DNA from: Brucella sp. BE17
Lineage (GTDB): Bacteria > Pseudomonadota > Alphaproteobacteria > Rhizobiales > Rhizobiaceae
DNA length: 64,000 bases
Direction of reading: 5' to 3'
NCBI RefSeq assembly: GCF_039545455.1
Contig: NZ_CP154467.1
Location: 1-64,000 of the forward strand
A model generated the notes under the pieces. The model was not told the DNA's origin and ran no database searches. It saw only the letters and a list, made by a program, of their open reading frames with translations. A program made the translations under genes and the position numbers. The first letter of the stretch is position 1. Each line of letters opens with the position of its first letter. Of the stretch, positions 1 to 8,552 are shown piece by piece.

Positions 1-922
1 AGATCCTCGTCGATGGAAACACCAACAGTGTTTCCATCAATCAGGTCGCTGGGATCAGCTACAATATCGGGCTCGTCGACATCCAGGGCGATCAGAACAC
101 CGTAGCGGTGGACCAGATCGGTAGTAATCGGGGTGACGTATACTTCACTGGCAACGGCAACAACGCGACGCTTAACCAGAACGGACTCATCAACAGCACG
201 CTGATCACGAGTGTCGGAGATAACAACCAGTTCGCTATTGACCAGTATGGCGACTGGAACGACGTATTGGTGCAGGCTAACGGCAATGCCAATGATGTCA
301 CGCTGAGCCAGACAGGAGACGTGAATAGCGGTCTGATCGCGCAGGAAGGCGACGGTAACGTCGCACGGCTCGGTCTCCTCGGAGATAACAACCGTTTCGG
401 CATTGACCAGTCCGGCGATTGGAATGAAGCGCTGGCGCGAGCGGAAGGCAACACCAACGATCTCGCGCTGAGCCAGACAGGCATCGGAAATTTCGGCGAG
501 GTCTTGATCGGGGATCGGGTTCCCGGCAGTGACGGCAATCAGACGGTCCTCAATCAGGATGCCGGCTCATTGGCTTACGGCAATGAAGGCCAGATCCTCG
601 TCGATGGAAACACCAACAGTGTTTCCATCAATCAGGTCGCTGGGATCAGCTACAATATCGGGCTCGTCGACATCCAGGGCGATCAGAACACCGTAGGGGT
701 GGACCAGATCGGTAGTAATCGGGGCGACGTATACGTCACTGGCAACGGCAACAACGCGACGCTTAACCAGAACGGACTCATTAACAGCGCGCTGATCACG
801 AGTGTCGGAGATAACAACCAGTTCGCTATTGACCAGTATGGCGACTGGAACGACGTATTGGTGCAGGCTAACGGCAATGCCAATGATGTCACGCTGAGCC
901 AGACAGGAGACTTGAATAGCGG
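1..922 (+). repeat. 591-bp direct duplication in the curlin gene
   Basis: Bases 1-331 and 592-922 are nearly identical, with the reading frame kept (591 = 3 x 197). Differences are scattered single bases, for example gcg/ggg at 105-107, tactt/tacgt near 140, atcaac/attaac near 191. The match stops at 332/923. Copy 1 is cut by the window edge, so the unit may extend further left. Confidence 0.9.
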
Positions 923-1403
923 CGAGCTCTACCTTGTTGGAGACTCCAACACGGTGTCCCTCAACCAGGACGGCAGCAGTGGCGAGAACAGCCTCACGGC
1001 TGCGATCACTGGAAACAGCAACGTCCTCAATGTGTCCCAGACGAACCCGTCATTGTTCGACGACATGAACTCGATCACGATCGACATTTACGGCAACAGC
1101 AACAACTCTGCCGGGGCTTTCTCGACAGGGTGGTCGTCTGCCGCAGTAGCCGGTGGCCTGCTGATGCCGGGTGATCTGGTCCAGTCCGGATCTGGTAACA
1201 CCATCGCGCTTCAGGTCGGGTCGGCACTGGTGCCCAGTTCCGATCTCAACCAGTTCGCTTTTGCACAGCTGGGCGAGGGGAACACGATCGACGGGTCGAT
1301 CACGGGTACTGGCAACGAGGTCGCAATCGTCCAGACCGGAAACGGCAACTATTCCGCGTTCACTCAGGTCGGCAGCGGTAACAGCATCGGCATCTCGCAG
1401 TAG
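3..1403 (+). CDS. Curlin-repeat fibre protein (CsgA/CsgB-like), 5' end outside window
   Basis: The frame is open from base 3, so the start and signal peptide lie to the left. The visible 466 residues are almost entirely curlin-type repeats: strands ending in G-N-x-N, G-D-N-N or G-x-x-N alternating with (I/L/V)-x-Q-x-G, for example GDNNQFAIDQYGDW and ANDVTLSQTGD. Such Asn/Gln/Gly-rich repeats form the beta-solenoid of secreted functional amyloids. Bases 1-331 recur at 592-922 with a few substitutions (591 bp, 197 codons), so part of the gene arose by duplication. The 3' third is more diverged. It heads a curli operon (csgF, csgG, a second curlin protein, csgH). It is larger than enteric CsgA (about 150 aa). 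It could be major fibre or nucleator; the family call is firm, the exact role is not. Confidence 0.85.
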   Translation: MLVDGNTNSVSINQVAGISYNIGLVDIQGDQNTVAVDQIGSNRGDVYFTGNGNNATLNQNGLINSTLITSVGDNNQFAIDQYGDWNDVLVQANGNANDVTLSQTGDVNSGLIAQEGDGNVARLGLLGDNNRFGIDQSGDWNEALARAEGNTNDLALSQTGIGNFGEVLIGDRVPGSDGNQTVLNQDAGSLAYGNEGQILVDGNTNSVSINQVAGISYNIGLVDIQGDQNTVGVDQIGSNRGDVYVTGNGNNATLNQNGLINSALITSVGDNNQFAIDQYGDWNDVLVQANGNANDVTLSQTGDLNSGELYLVGDSNTVSLNQDGSSGENSLTAAITGNSNVLNVSQTNPSLFDDMNSITIDIYGNSNNSAGAFSTGWSSAAVAGGLLMPGDLVQSGSGNTIALQVGSALVPSSDLNQFAFAQLGEGNTIDGSITGTGNEVAIVQTGNGNYSAFTQVGSGNSIGISQ

Positions 1404-1575
1404 GTTTGCCAAGTGGCCCGTCATTGCTGCCCTAAAGCAGTGAAGACGGGCACCAGCACATCAACTATCCTGACATATCCTTCGAGGAGAAGGACAGGAG
1501 GGCCGAACCGGTGCCCGGAAGGATTTGCACACAAGGTCATGTTGTTTTGCAGTCGCAACATAACGGGGAGATGAG

Positions 1576-2157
1576 ATGATGAAGATTGTGCGTGTGGCTC
1601 TTTTGGCCGCCAGCGTTGTTCAGGCTGGCGCGGGCAGTTCGTCCGCTCAGGATATGGTCTACACTCCGATCAATCCCTCTTTCGGTGGCAGCCCACTGAA
1701 CTCGTCCCACCTGATGGGTCTGGCTAACGCCCAGCGTACCGCCACGACGCGCAAACCCGCGCCGGGTGCGGATCCGACCAAGCCGTCCGGTTCGGGTTCC
1801 TCCGACGCCGACCTCTTCGTCCGCCAGCTCCAGAGCCGCCTGCTTTCGGCGCTCGCGAGTCAGGTGACCGATGCGATTTTCGGCGATAACCAGCAGGACT
1901 CGGGTACAGTTACTTTCGGCGATACGACGATCACCTTTGAGCGGACGCTCGATTCAATTCGTCTTATCATAACTGACCCGACAGGCGTCACCGAGATCGT
2001 GGTGCCCCAAATGGTCACAGCTAACAACGGCCTGAATAACCTGATGCAGAGCAATGGCACCCTCGGGGCGAGCCACGGCCAGTCCGGCGGGTTGAACACC
2101 GGTGCCCTGAACGGAGACCTCACGACGAGCACGTCGCTCAGCACGGGACTCAATTGA
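1576..2157 (+). CDS. csgF: Curli production assembly/transport component CsgF
   Basis: The 193-residue product has a signal peptide (residues 1-24, ending SSSAQ) followed by the CsgF hallmark YTPINPSFGGSPLNSSHL, the region that in E. coli CsgF inserts into the CsgG pore. Then come LQSRLLSALASQVTDAIFG and a beta-rich TVTFGDTTITFERTLDSI segment, also family-typical. In the family, CsgF binds CsgG at the outer membrane and anchors nucleation of the fibre. E. coli CsgF is about 138 aa; the last 50 residues here are an added Asn/Gly/Ser/Thr-rich tail. The start ATG at 1576 has GGGGAG five bases upstream. The stop overlaps the start region of csgG, so the two are translationally coupled. Confidence 0.93.
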   Translation: MMKIVRVALLAASVVQAGAGSSSAQDMVYTPINPSFGGSPLNSSHLMGLANAQRTATTRKPAPGADPTKPSGSGSSDADLFVRQLQSRLLSALASQVTDAIFGDNQQDSGTVTFGDTTITFERTLDSIRLIITDPTGVTEIVVPQMVTANNGLNNLMQSNGTLGASHGQSGGLNTGALNGDLTTSTSLSTGLN

Positions 2158-2162
2158 TTTTG

Positions 2163-3338
2163 ATGAAGGACGGGACGGTGCGGACAGTGACGTCAGAGGT
2201 GAGCGGCATCACAAAAAGCCGAAGCTTTGGGAGAACAGTTGCAATGGTCGCTGTGGCAAGCGCTGTTTTGGCTGCGCTTAGCGGATGCCAGGCGGTTCCA
2301 ACGGAAGGCGTACTCCAGCCCGTTTACACGCCTGTGACAAAGCAGAGCCACAGCCTTCGCACCATCCCGGCGCCCTCGAAGCGCATTACCGTCGCGGTCT
2401 ATGATTTCCCCGATCTGACCGGCCAGTACAAGGAACGCGAGAATGTTCAGACCCTGTCGCGGGCTGTCACTCAGGGTGGCGCGCCCATGCTAATTAAGGC
2501 CCTGCAGGATGCTGGCGAGAAGCGTTGGTTCACTGTGCTCGACCGTGCCCGCCTCGAAGATCTGCTCAAGGAGCGGCAGATCGTCACCGAGATGCGGCGG
2601 CTCTACCGCAACGAGGAGCGTATTGATGCGCGCGCCCTGCCGCCGCTCGATCACGCTGGCATCATTCTTCAGGGCGGCATCACCGGTTATGACACCAACA
2701 CCATGACGGGCGGCCTCGGCGCGCGCTATCTGGGCATCGGCGGCGACGTGAGATGGCAGCAGGACACCGTGACCGTCACGCTGCGAGCTGTCTCGACGAA
2801 CACTGGCGAGGTTCTGTCCAGCGTCGCGGTCCACAAGATGATCGCGTCCTCTGCGCTTCAGGGCGGTGCCTTCCGCTACATTGCTCTCGACAAGATCCTC
2901 GAGGCAGAGGCTGGTATCACACACAACGAGCCCAAGCAGATCGCCGTGCAGCAGGCCATCGAGAAGGCGGTCATGGGTATGATCATCGAAGGCGTTGAAC
3001 TCGGTGTCTGGTCGTTCGAGAACCGGGATGCGGGACGTGAGATGATAGCCGACTATCGCAACGAGAAGTACGGCACCAAACTGACCGCGGCCGCTGAAAT
3101 CGTGCCGCCGCCAAAGACCCGCAACGCTGCGAATGTCGTCGAAACGACGCCCGCAGCACCGCCCGCACCGCCGCGCACGGCCTCTATGCCGCGTCCTCCG
3201 CCTCCGGTGGCACCGCCCCCCGCAGCGCTTGATGAAACCGTCGGCTCGGTTGAGACCGGCGTAGACGGGGCAGCTCCTAGGGCTGCGTCAGCGGACGCGC
3301 AACGTGACCATGTCACTTCCATAGCGCTTATGCGTTGA
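2163..3338 (+). CDS. csgG: Curli secretion channel lipoprotein CsgG
   Basis: A 391-residue outer-membrane lipoprotein. The lipobox LSGC sits about 40 residues in, after a hydrophobic stretch, so the mature protein starts at Cys. The core follows CsgG: VAVYDFPDLTGQYKERENVQTLSRAVTQG, then WFTVLDRARLEDLLKERQIV, GGITGYDTNT, GGDVRWQQDTVTVTLRAVST and a final GVWSF. In the family, nine subunits form the pore that exports curlin subunits. The ATG at 2163 is preferred; an in-frame TTG at 2154 overlaps the csgF stop. The C-terminal 80 residues after KYGTKL are an Ala/Pro-rich tail (PPAPPRTASMPRPPPPV) absent from E. coli CsgG (277 aa), perhaps reaching into the periplasm or surface. Confidence 0.95.
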   Translation: MKDGTVRTVTSEVSGITKSRSFGRTVAMVAVASAVLAALSGCQAVPTEGVLQPVYTPVTKQSHSLRTIPAPSKRITVAVYDFPDLTGQYKERENVQTLSRAVTQGGAPMLIKALQDAGEKRWFTVLDRARLEDLLKERQIVTEMRRLYRNEERIDARALPPLDHAGIILQGGITGYDTNTMTGGLGARYLGIGGDVRWQQDTVTVTLRAVSTNTGEVLSSVAVHKMIASSALQGGAFRYIALDKILEAEAGITHNEPKQIAVQQAIEKAVMGMIIEGVELGVWSFENRDAGREMIADYRNEKYGTKLTAAAEIVPPPKTRNAANVVETTPAAPPAPPRTASMPRPPPPVAPPPAALDETVGSVETGVDGAAPRAASADAQRDHVTSIALMR

Positions 3339-3364
3339 CATTTTACAGAAGATTGGATGTTCGC

Positions 3365-4060
3365 ATGAAGAGAAAATCTAAAGCTATACTCACAGGCATT
3401 GTCCTGTTCTGTGCATTTCCGACCTTTGCTGACGAAAACGTCCTGAAGATTATCCAAACAAGCCCTTCTGGTGCGCTCGAGGGCAATATCCTGTCGTTAG
3501 ACCAGTCCTTGGCCACTGGCTCTCTTGTCGCGGGCCCGACGCAGCAGATGATCGAAGGCGCGCTCGCCAGCAGGCTTAATGTCGACTACCTGTATCGGCA
3601 GGATCCGGCAAGTGCGCCGTCCGCTCTGCAGACGGGGCAAGGCAATATTGCAACGCTAATCATGGAAGGCGAAGGTAGCCAATTTCTTCTTCTCCAGGAC
3701 AATTCGGCTGGCGGGGCGTTGGGCAATTTGGCTCAGTTGAGCGCATTTGGAGCCAATTCCCTTGGCGCTGTCCTGCAAATCGGCGATGGCAATGATGCAT
3801 CGCTCACGGTAGGCAGTGACGCGACCGGTCTGATCGTGCAGAACGGAAGCCACAATTCCAACTCACTTTCCGTGGGTTCTGGTGGCAGCGGCGAAATAAT
3901 TCAGAATGGCAACGGTAACAACTTCTCCATGTCGGTAGCTGGCAACACCTCCGTCACAATCACGCAGAACGGCAACAATCTGAGCCCTGCCGGCATGGCG
4001 GGCATGGAGGTTTTTTCGATGTCGCCCGGAACGGTCGCAATCACCCAGACCAGTTTCTAG
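3365..4060 (+). CDS. Second curlin-repeat protein (CsgB/CsgA-like)
   Basis: A 231-residue secreted protein. The start ATG at 3365 gives a normal signal peptide (MKRKSKAILTGIVLFCAF then PTFA-DE); an in-frame upstream start at 3335 overlaps the csgG stop. Residues about 20-100 are not obviously repetitive. The C-terminal half carries curlin-type units such as QIGDGNDASLTVGS, VQNGSHNSNSLSVGS, IIQNGNGNNFSMSVAGN and ITQNGNNL. The weaker repeats and position behind csgG suggest a nucleator (CsgB role), but this is inference. The next gene starts 2 bp after the stop, so translation is probably coupled. Confidence 0.8.
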   Translation: MKRKSKAILTGIVLFCAFPTFADENVLKIIQTSPSGALEGNILSLDQSLATGSLVAGPTQQMIEGALASRLNVDYLYRQDPASAPSALQTGQGNIATLIMEGEGSQFLLLQDNSAGGALGNLAQLSAFGANSLGAVLQIGDGNDASLTVGSDATGLIVQNGSHNSNSLSVGSGGSGEIIQNGNGNNFSMSVAGNTSVTITQNGNNLSPAGMAGMEVFSMSPGTVAITQTSF

Positions 4061-4062
4061 AG

Positions 4063-4437
4063 ATGCGCCACGCAGCAGCACTTATTGTTGGACTTACCGC
4101 CGCCTGCGGTGCAGGCGACGCGGTAGCGCAGGACGGAGGCGACCTTGCGGTGCCCTCCATCGCCATTGTGCCCACGGAGGCCGGTGTCCAGATCACAGCC
4201 TCGGCCATCGCCTTTGGTGTTACCGAGATCGAAGGCTCGATCGAGATCGACCGTACGGGCCGCTCGGGCACGGTGACCACGCGCCAGAACCGCACGCTGA
4301 AGCTTGCCGCCGGGCAATCCCAGGACATAGCCAAGACCGCGCTGTCTCTTGCCAAGGGGGACCGTATTTCCATCAGGGTGGTTCTCCGGCAGGAAGGCAG
4401 AGTTGTTGGCAAGGCAGAGGTTTCGTCGGGCGAGTAA
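4063..4437 (+). CDS. csgH: Periplasmic curli chaperone CsgH
   Basis: A 124-residue protein with a signal peptide ending at AVAQ and a single Ig-like beta domain (IAIVPTEAGVQITASAIAFG, GSIEIDRTGRSGTVTTRQNR). CsgH is the alphaproteobacterial counterpart of CsgC, a periplasmic inhibitor that stops curlin subunits from forming amyloid before export. Length, fold pattern and place at the end of a curli operon agree. It starts 2 bp after the preceding curlin gene, so production is tied to its client. The family call comes from context and sequence character; I did not align it. Confidence 0.8.
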   Translation: MRHAAALIVGLTAACGAGDAVAQDGGDLAVPSIAIVPTEAGVQITASAIAFGVTEIEGSIEIDRTGRSGTVTTRQNRTLKLAAGQSQDIAKTALSLAKGDRISIRVVLRQEGRVVGKAEVSSGE

Positions 4438-4449
4438 CGGAGGAGAGTC

Positions 4450-5190
4450 GTGAAAGTAACGAGATTTTTAACGATCATGGTGACTGCAGCCGGCGTGTTG
4501 TCACTGGCCACGATGGTGCGGGCGCAATCCGTGGACCAGTTCGTCCAGGCATTCAACGGCAGCTGGCAACTCGTCGATGCCCGCTACTCCAACCCTCCGT
4601 TGACCTGTAATATGGTGCTGGGTTCGAAAGCTGATACAGACGGCCACTTCGCAGTCGAGGGACAGAGCTGCCGCGGCGAGGCCGCTCTGGTCAAATCCTG
4701 GGGCGTCAGCGAGGGTCAGATGACCCTGTTCGATGCAGCCGGCGCGGTGATTGCCCGTCTTGGCGGCAGTCAGCGGCGGATCAGCGGAACAACTGCAACG
4801 GGCGCTCCCTTAATCTTCGAGAAGAGTGGTGTTGCCGGAACAGCGGCCAAGCTCAAGGCTGCCGAGCGCGCCGGGGGCTGCTTCTATTCGGGCTTCACCA
4901 GCAAGTGCGTGCATGCGGCACAGGCTGCGCCTCCCGCGCCCGAAGGCGCAAGCGTTCAGGTCCTGGTTAACCTGAACATCCGCGCCGAGGCGCGCGACGA
5001 TGCAGAGGTGGTCGGCGTAGTGCCAACGCAAACCTGTGTAAAGACCGAACTGTGCTTGATGGCGACCGACGGCGCGTGGTGCCGCGCCAAGTTCGGCGAA
5101 AAGACCGGCTGGATGCGAAAGCTGGCCCTGCGCCAGAACCGCTGGGCCATCGTCACCTTCGAAAACTTCTGTCTCAAGCAGGACAGTTAG
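4450..5190 (+). CDS. Secreted protein with Inh (AprI)-like and SH3 domains
   Basis: A 246-residue protein with a signal peptide (cleavage after TMVRAQ). Residues about 35-125 resemble the AprI/Inh metalloprotease-inhibitor beta barrel: FNGSWQLVDARYSNPPLTCNM, a paired Cys in QSCRGEAAL, MTLFDAAGAVIARLGG. Residues about 170-230 look like a bacterial SH3 domain (VLVNLNIRAEARDDAEVVGVV ... WCRAKFGEKTGWMRK). The GTG start at 4450 has GGAGGAGAG just upstream, and it follows csgH by 12 bp, so it is probably the last gene of the curli operon. Its role there is unknown; protection of the fibre from a protease or cell-wall anchoring are guesses. Confidence 0.6.
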   Translation: MKVTRFLTIMVTAAGVLSLATMVRAQSVDQFVQAFNGSWQLVDARYSNPPLTCNMVLGSKADTDGHFAVEGQSCRGEAALVKSWGVSEGQMTLFDAAGAVIARLGGSQRRISGTTATGAPLIFEKSGVAGTAAKLKAAERAGGCFYSGFTSKCVHAAQAAPPAPEGASVQVLVNLNIRAEARDDAEVVGVVPTQTCVKTELCLMATDGAWCRAKFGEKTGWMRKLALRQNRWAIVTFENFCLKQDS

Positions 5191-5230
5191 GCTTTCAGTT
5201 CGCCAGACACTATTCCCATTGGGCGGAAAA

Positions 5231-5253
5231 GCGACAACAGGGGGACTTGTCGC
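5231..5253. other. Perfect 7-bp inverted repeat after the curli operon
   Basis: GCGACAA (5231-5237) pairs with TTGTCGC (5247-5253) over a 9-nt loop. There is no T-run, so it is a weak candidate terminator or the end of the decayed insertion sequence whose remnant follows at 5305. Confidence 0.35.
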
Positions 5254-5304
5254 GGTTTGATTCGGCCTCCTTGAACAGACTATTGGTCATTAAGGAGAAG
5301 ATTT

Positions 5305-5499
5305 ATGGCAGCCTTACATACGGACGATTTCAGACGTGACGCCGTTCGGATTGCGCTTACGAGTGGTCTTACTTGCCCCCAGGTAGCAGCCGATTTAGGT
5401 TTTGGCCTTTCCACTCTATCCAAATGGATACAGCGCTCTCGCTCCGCGCTTATAGTGATAATATTCACCGCGCATGACCAGAAATCTGTCGGGGTCTGA
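5305..5499 (+). pseudogene. IS3-family transposase OrfA remnant
   Basis: The first 46 residues match the helix-turn-helix start of IS3-type OrfA proteins: FRRDAVRIALTSGLT, VAADLGFGLSTLSKWIQRSR. The similarity then breaks off and the frame runs through 18 unrelated residues to a stop. OrfA is normally about 90-100 aa and followed by an OrfB integrase, which is absent. An AAGGAG ribosome site precedes the ATG. It marks an old, mostly deleted insertion at the edge of the curli block. Confidence 0.7.
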
Positions 5500-5701
5500 G
5501 AGTTTCGCTGTTCGCATTCCGTGTCCTTATGGGGCGCAAAATGGGCGCGCTGTGGAGCACGAAGTCAAGAAGAAAAAATTACAGGTGAATTAAGCTCCAA
5601 TAAAAGCGCTTTAAATTCAACGCTGTAACGAATATTGAATGTAGAGAAAAGTGGCGCGCCGCACCGGGCGATGATGAGAACTATGTCTACGCTATAGCCC
5701 T
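5500..5701. other. Intergenic, low in G+C compared with neighbours
   Basis: No supported gene. The stretch is visibly more A+T-rich than the flanking island, and lies between the IS3 remnant and the next gene fragment. It is probably scar sequence left by rearrangement. Confidence 0.4.
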
Positions 5702-6045
5702 CTAATGCCCTCCTGTGGCGCTCGTTGCCGACATTCCCCAACTGTAGACTGGCCAAGAGCCGTCGGCTTCATCCTCCAAGGTGAAGTGAAAATCCTTAAG
5801 ACGATTTGTCTCCAGCATCCGCAGCATGTCCGAAAACTGCCCGCGTGTGACCTCAAGCGATAGGTGCAGCGAGGGAAGATGCTCGGCCTTGAGCAAACAG
5901 CCTGCGTCCGGAAAATCAGTTTTCATGGGAGTTGGCGTCATAATCATGATGACGCCCGGCCAAGTGAACCGCACCTCCGGCATGGTAAAAACTCCAGGCA
6001 TTATCATGTATGTGAATTCGACCGACTGCCGAGGTGGGCCGGGCT
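5702..6045 (-). pseudogene. 3' fragment of an unrecognised gene
   Basis: On the minus strand an open frame ends at 5702 with a protein-like tail (FTYMIMPGVFTMPEVRFTW, LHLSLEVTRGQFSDMLRMLE, LKDFHFTLEDEADGSWPVY). Upstream of about 6045 the same frame becomes antisense to the ParB-like fragment and loses its protein character, so the 5' part seems to have been replaced at that junction. I do not recognise the family. Low confidence that it was a real gene. Confidence 0.4.
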
Positions 6046-6686
6046 GAACAACTTGTCCGAAATTGACCTTGCAGCTTCCAAGAATTTCGCCACGCCAGTT
6101 GCCCGGCTTTATACGGAAGCTGGCGGCAACATCATCCGCGACCTGTTCACCGAGGATCGTGGTGGCTTCTATGAAGACCCCGCGCTTCTGGGCTGGCTCG
6201 CCAGCCAGAAGCTGGAACGGATCGCCGCCGAGGTGCGGGAGGCCGAAGGCTGGAAATGGACCGCCGCCTATCTCGACTTCCCCCACGCCCATGGGATGCG
6301 GCGCATCTATCCGCATTCGGTGGAGCTTTCGGAAGCGAGCGCCGCTGACTATGACGCCGTGCAGGACGAGCTTGAGCGCTTGACGGCGGAATGGGAGGAC
6401 GCCGATATTGATCTCCCGCTCGAAGAGGACGCCCGGTTCGCGGAGCTTGACGCCGAGATCGAACGCGGTTTCATCCGGGCCGAGGACGAGGCCCCGCAAC
6501 CGGAAGCCGCCGAGGATGGCGAAACCGTCATCGAGGGGGTGCGCGTCAACAGCGATGGCGAGATCATCGGCGGCGACGAGCAGGACGGCGAAGGCGGCGA
6601 CGTTTCCGCGAGCGAGCCGGAACCGGAAGAAGAAGCCGGGGATGACGGAAAACCGCTGTCGGATTCGCTCATCCGCGTCATCGCCA
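6045..6686 (+). pseudogene. ParB-like partition protein fragment
   Basis: In frame 2 the sequence matches the middle and C-terminal part of the ParB-like proteins found on alphaproteobacterial plasmids and integrative elements: LYTEAGGNIIRDLFTEDRGG, DPALLGWLASQKLERIAAEV, EAEGWKWTAAYLDFPHAHG, RFAELDAEIERGFIRAEDE and GKPLSDSLIR. The N-terminal ParB nuclease-like and HTH parts are missing, and the tail stops after SLIR where relaxase sequence begins in another frame. Compared with my memory of relatives, about 25 residues also seem missing between AEIER and GFIR. It is a broken remnant of a plasmid or ICE maintenance gene. Confidence 0.65.
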
Positions 6687-6689
6687 TCG

Positions 6690-8552
6690 CGCTCTCGATT
6701 CTCGGCGACCGCCAAGGGCGGCAAGGCATCGCGGACGAGCGCGCCTGGCCTGAAGCGCGGGCGCGGCGCGGCCTTCGTGCACGCCCGCACGTTGTTGGGC
6801 GGATGGAAGCACAGCACGCCCGGTCAGCGCCGCGTCGTCGTCAAGACCCGCTACGTCCAGGGTGCGAGCAAAACCGGGAAGTCCGCCGTGCATCTGCGCT
6901 ATATCCATCGCGACGGCACATCGCGCGATGGCGAGCGCGGCCAGCTTTATTCCGCGACCGAGGACCGCGCCGACGGGACCACCTTCGTCGAGCTTGGTGC
7001 GGACGATCGCCACCAGTTCCGCTTCATCGTCTCGCCAGAGGATGGTGCAGACCTTTCCGACCTCATGGCCTATACCCGCGACCTCATGGCCCAGGAAGAA
7101 ACCGATCTCGGCACGAAACTCGATTGGGTCGCTGTCAATCACCACAACACCGGCCATCAGCATGTCCATGTCATCGTGCGTGTGAAGGACGAGCTGGGCG
7201 AAAACCTCGCCATCAATGGCGACTATCTCGCCAACGGCATCCGCGAGCGGGCGAGCGAGCTGACAACGCTGGAGCTTGGCCCCGTCACCGAGATCGAGCA
7301 GACCCGCAAGCTCTCGGCCGAAATCGGCCAAGATCGTTTCATCCGCATCGACCGTGCGATGGTCGAGGAAGCCGATGAACGCTTCTTCGACTTGCGCCAT
7401 GAACCCGCCGACACGAAGCGCCAGTTCAACCGGACGCTGCGCCTGCGCCGTCTCGCCAAACTGGAGAAGATGGGCCTAGCCACCGAGCAGGCGCCGGGCG
7501 TTTGGGAATTGGGCGAGCGCATGGAACCGGCGCTGCGCGAGCTGGGCGAGCACGGCGACATTATCCGCAACATGCACAAGGCGCTTAAGGCCGACGGGCT
7601 GGAGCGCGACCCCATGACCTTCCAGATTCACGATGGGCCGCCGAGGACTCCTATCGCCGGCCGCGTCGTCGACAAATATCTGACCGACGAGCTGGGCGAG
7701 AACCTGACCGTGGTGGTCGACGGCATCGACGCCGCCCGTGTCGCGGATGCACGAATCGGCAGCGTCGTCGAGATCGCCCCCCCCCCGACACCGCGAGCCG
7801 TCCGTCCGACCGCACCATCGCGACAGTCGCCGAAGGCGGCGTCTATCGGCCGAGCCGTCATATCGAACAGGCGAAGTTCGAGGGCCGCGTGCCGGGCGGC
7901 GACTATGACGGCTATGTCGACGCCCATGTGCGCCGGCTGGAGGCGCTGCGCCGCGCCGGCATCGTCGAGCGGATCGACGCCAACCAATGGCGCATCCCCG
8001 ACGACTTCGAGAGCCGCGCCGCCGCCTATGACGCGGGCCGCAACAAGCATGCCAATATCCGCATCCTCTCAGCCGCCCAGCTCGAACAGCAGATCGGCGC
8101 GGACGGCGCGACCTGGCTCGACCGGCGGCTCATAACGGCGGAAATATCCGACCTCGCGCCGACCGGCTTCGGCCTTGAGGTGCGCCAGGCGATCGACCGC
8201 CGCCGCGAGAATCATATCGACCGTGGCGACGCGACGCTCGGCCTGAACGGCGACACCCTCTATCGGCGCAATCTCCTCGCCACGCTGCGCGCGGGAGATC
8301 GGACGCATAGGCGGCGAGATGGCTGCGACGAAGAACCTGCCGTTCCGCGCCGCCAGCGACGGCGAGACCGTCAGCGGCAGATTCACCGGGACCGTCCAGC
8401 TATCGAGCGGCAAGTTTGCCGTCGTCGAGCAGAGCCACGAGTTCACCCTTGTCCCGTGGCGCCCGGTCATCGACCGCCAACTTGGCCGTGAGGTGAGCGG
8501 TATCGTGCAGGGCGGATCGGTGTCGTGGCAGATTGGCCGACAACGGAGCCTA
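6690..8552 (+). pseudogene. DUF3363-type conjugative relaxase (TraI/VirD2 class), frameshifted
   Basis: The product would nick the transfer origin and lead the DNA strand in conjugation. Frame 3 encodes HLRYIHRDGTSRDGERGQLY, FRFIVSPEDGADLSDLM, LDWVAVNHHNTGHQHVHVIVR with the metal-binding HxHxH, and the DUF3363 region. No start codon is seen at the ParB junction, so the N-terminus is lost. A 10-C run (7781-7790) shifts the frame; one more C would restore GGVYRPSRHIE and the following 130 residues in frame 2. Near 8295 a second missing base moves the C-terminus (MAATKNLPFRAASDGE, WRPVIDRQLGREVSGI) back to frame 3. An IS630 element then interrupts the last codons; bases 9607-9615 supply the final codons and TAA stop. 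Clearly inactive as read, unless the shifts are sequencing errors. Confidence 0.85.

Noticed and set aside
5702..6817. Long minus-strand frame of 371 codons
   Set aside because: Beyond about 6045 it is antisense to the ParB-like and relaxase coding sequence, which has clear family motifs. Only the 3' portion is kept as a doubtful fragment.
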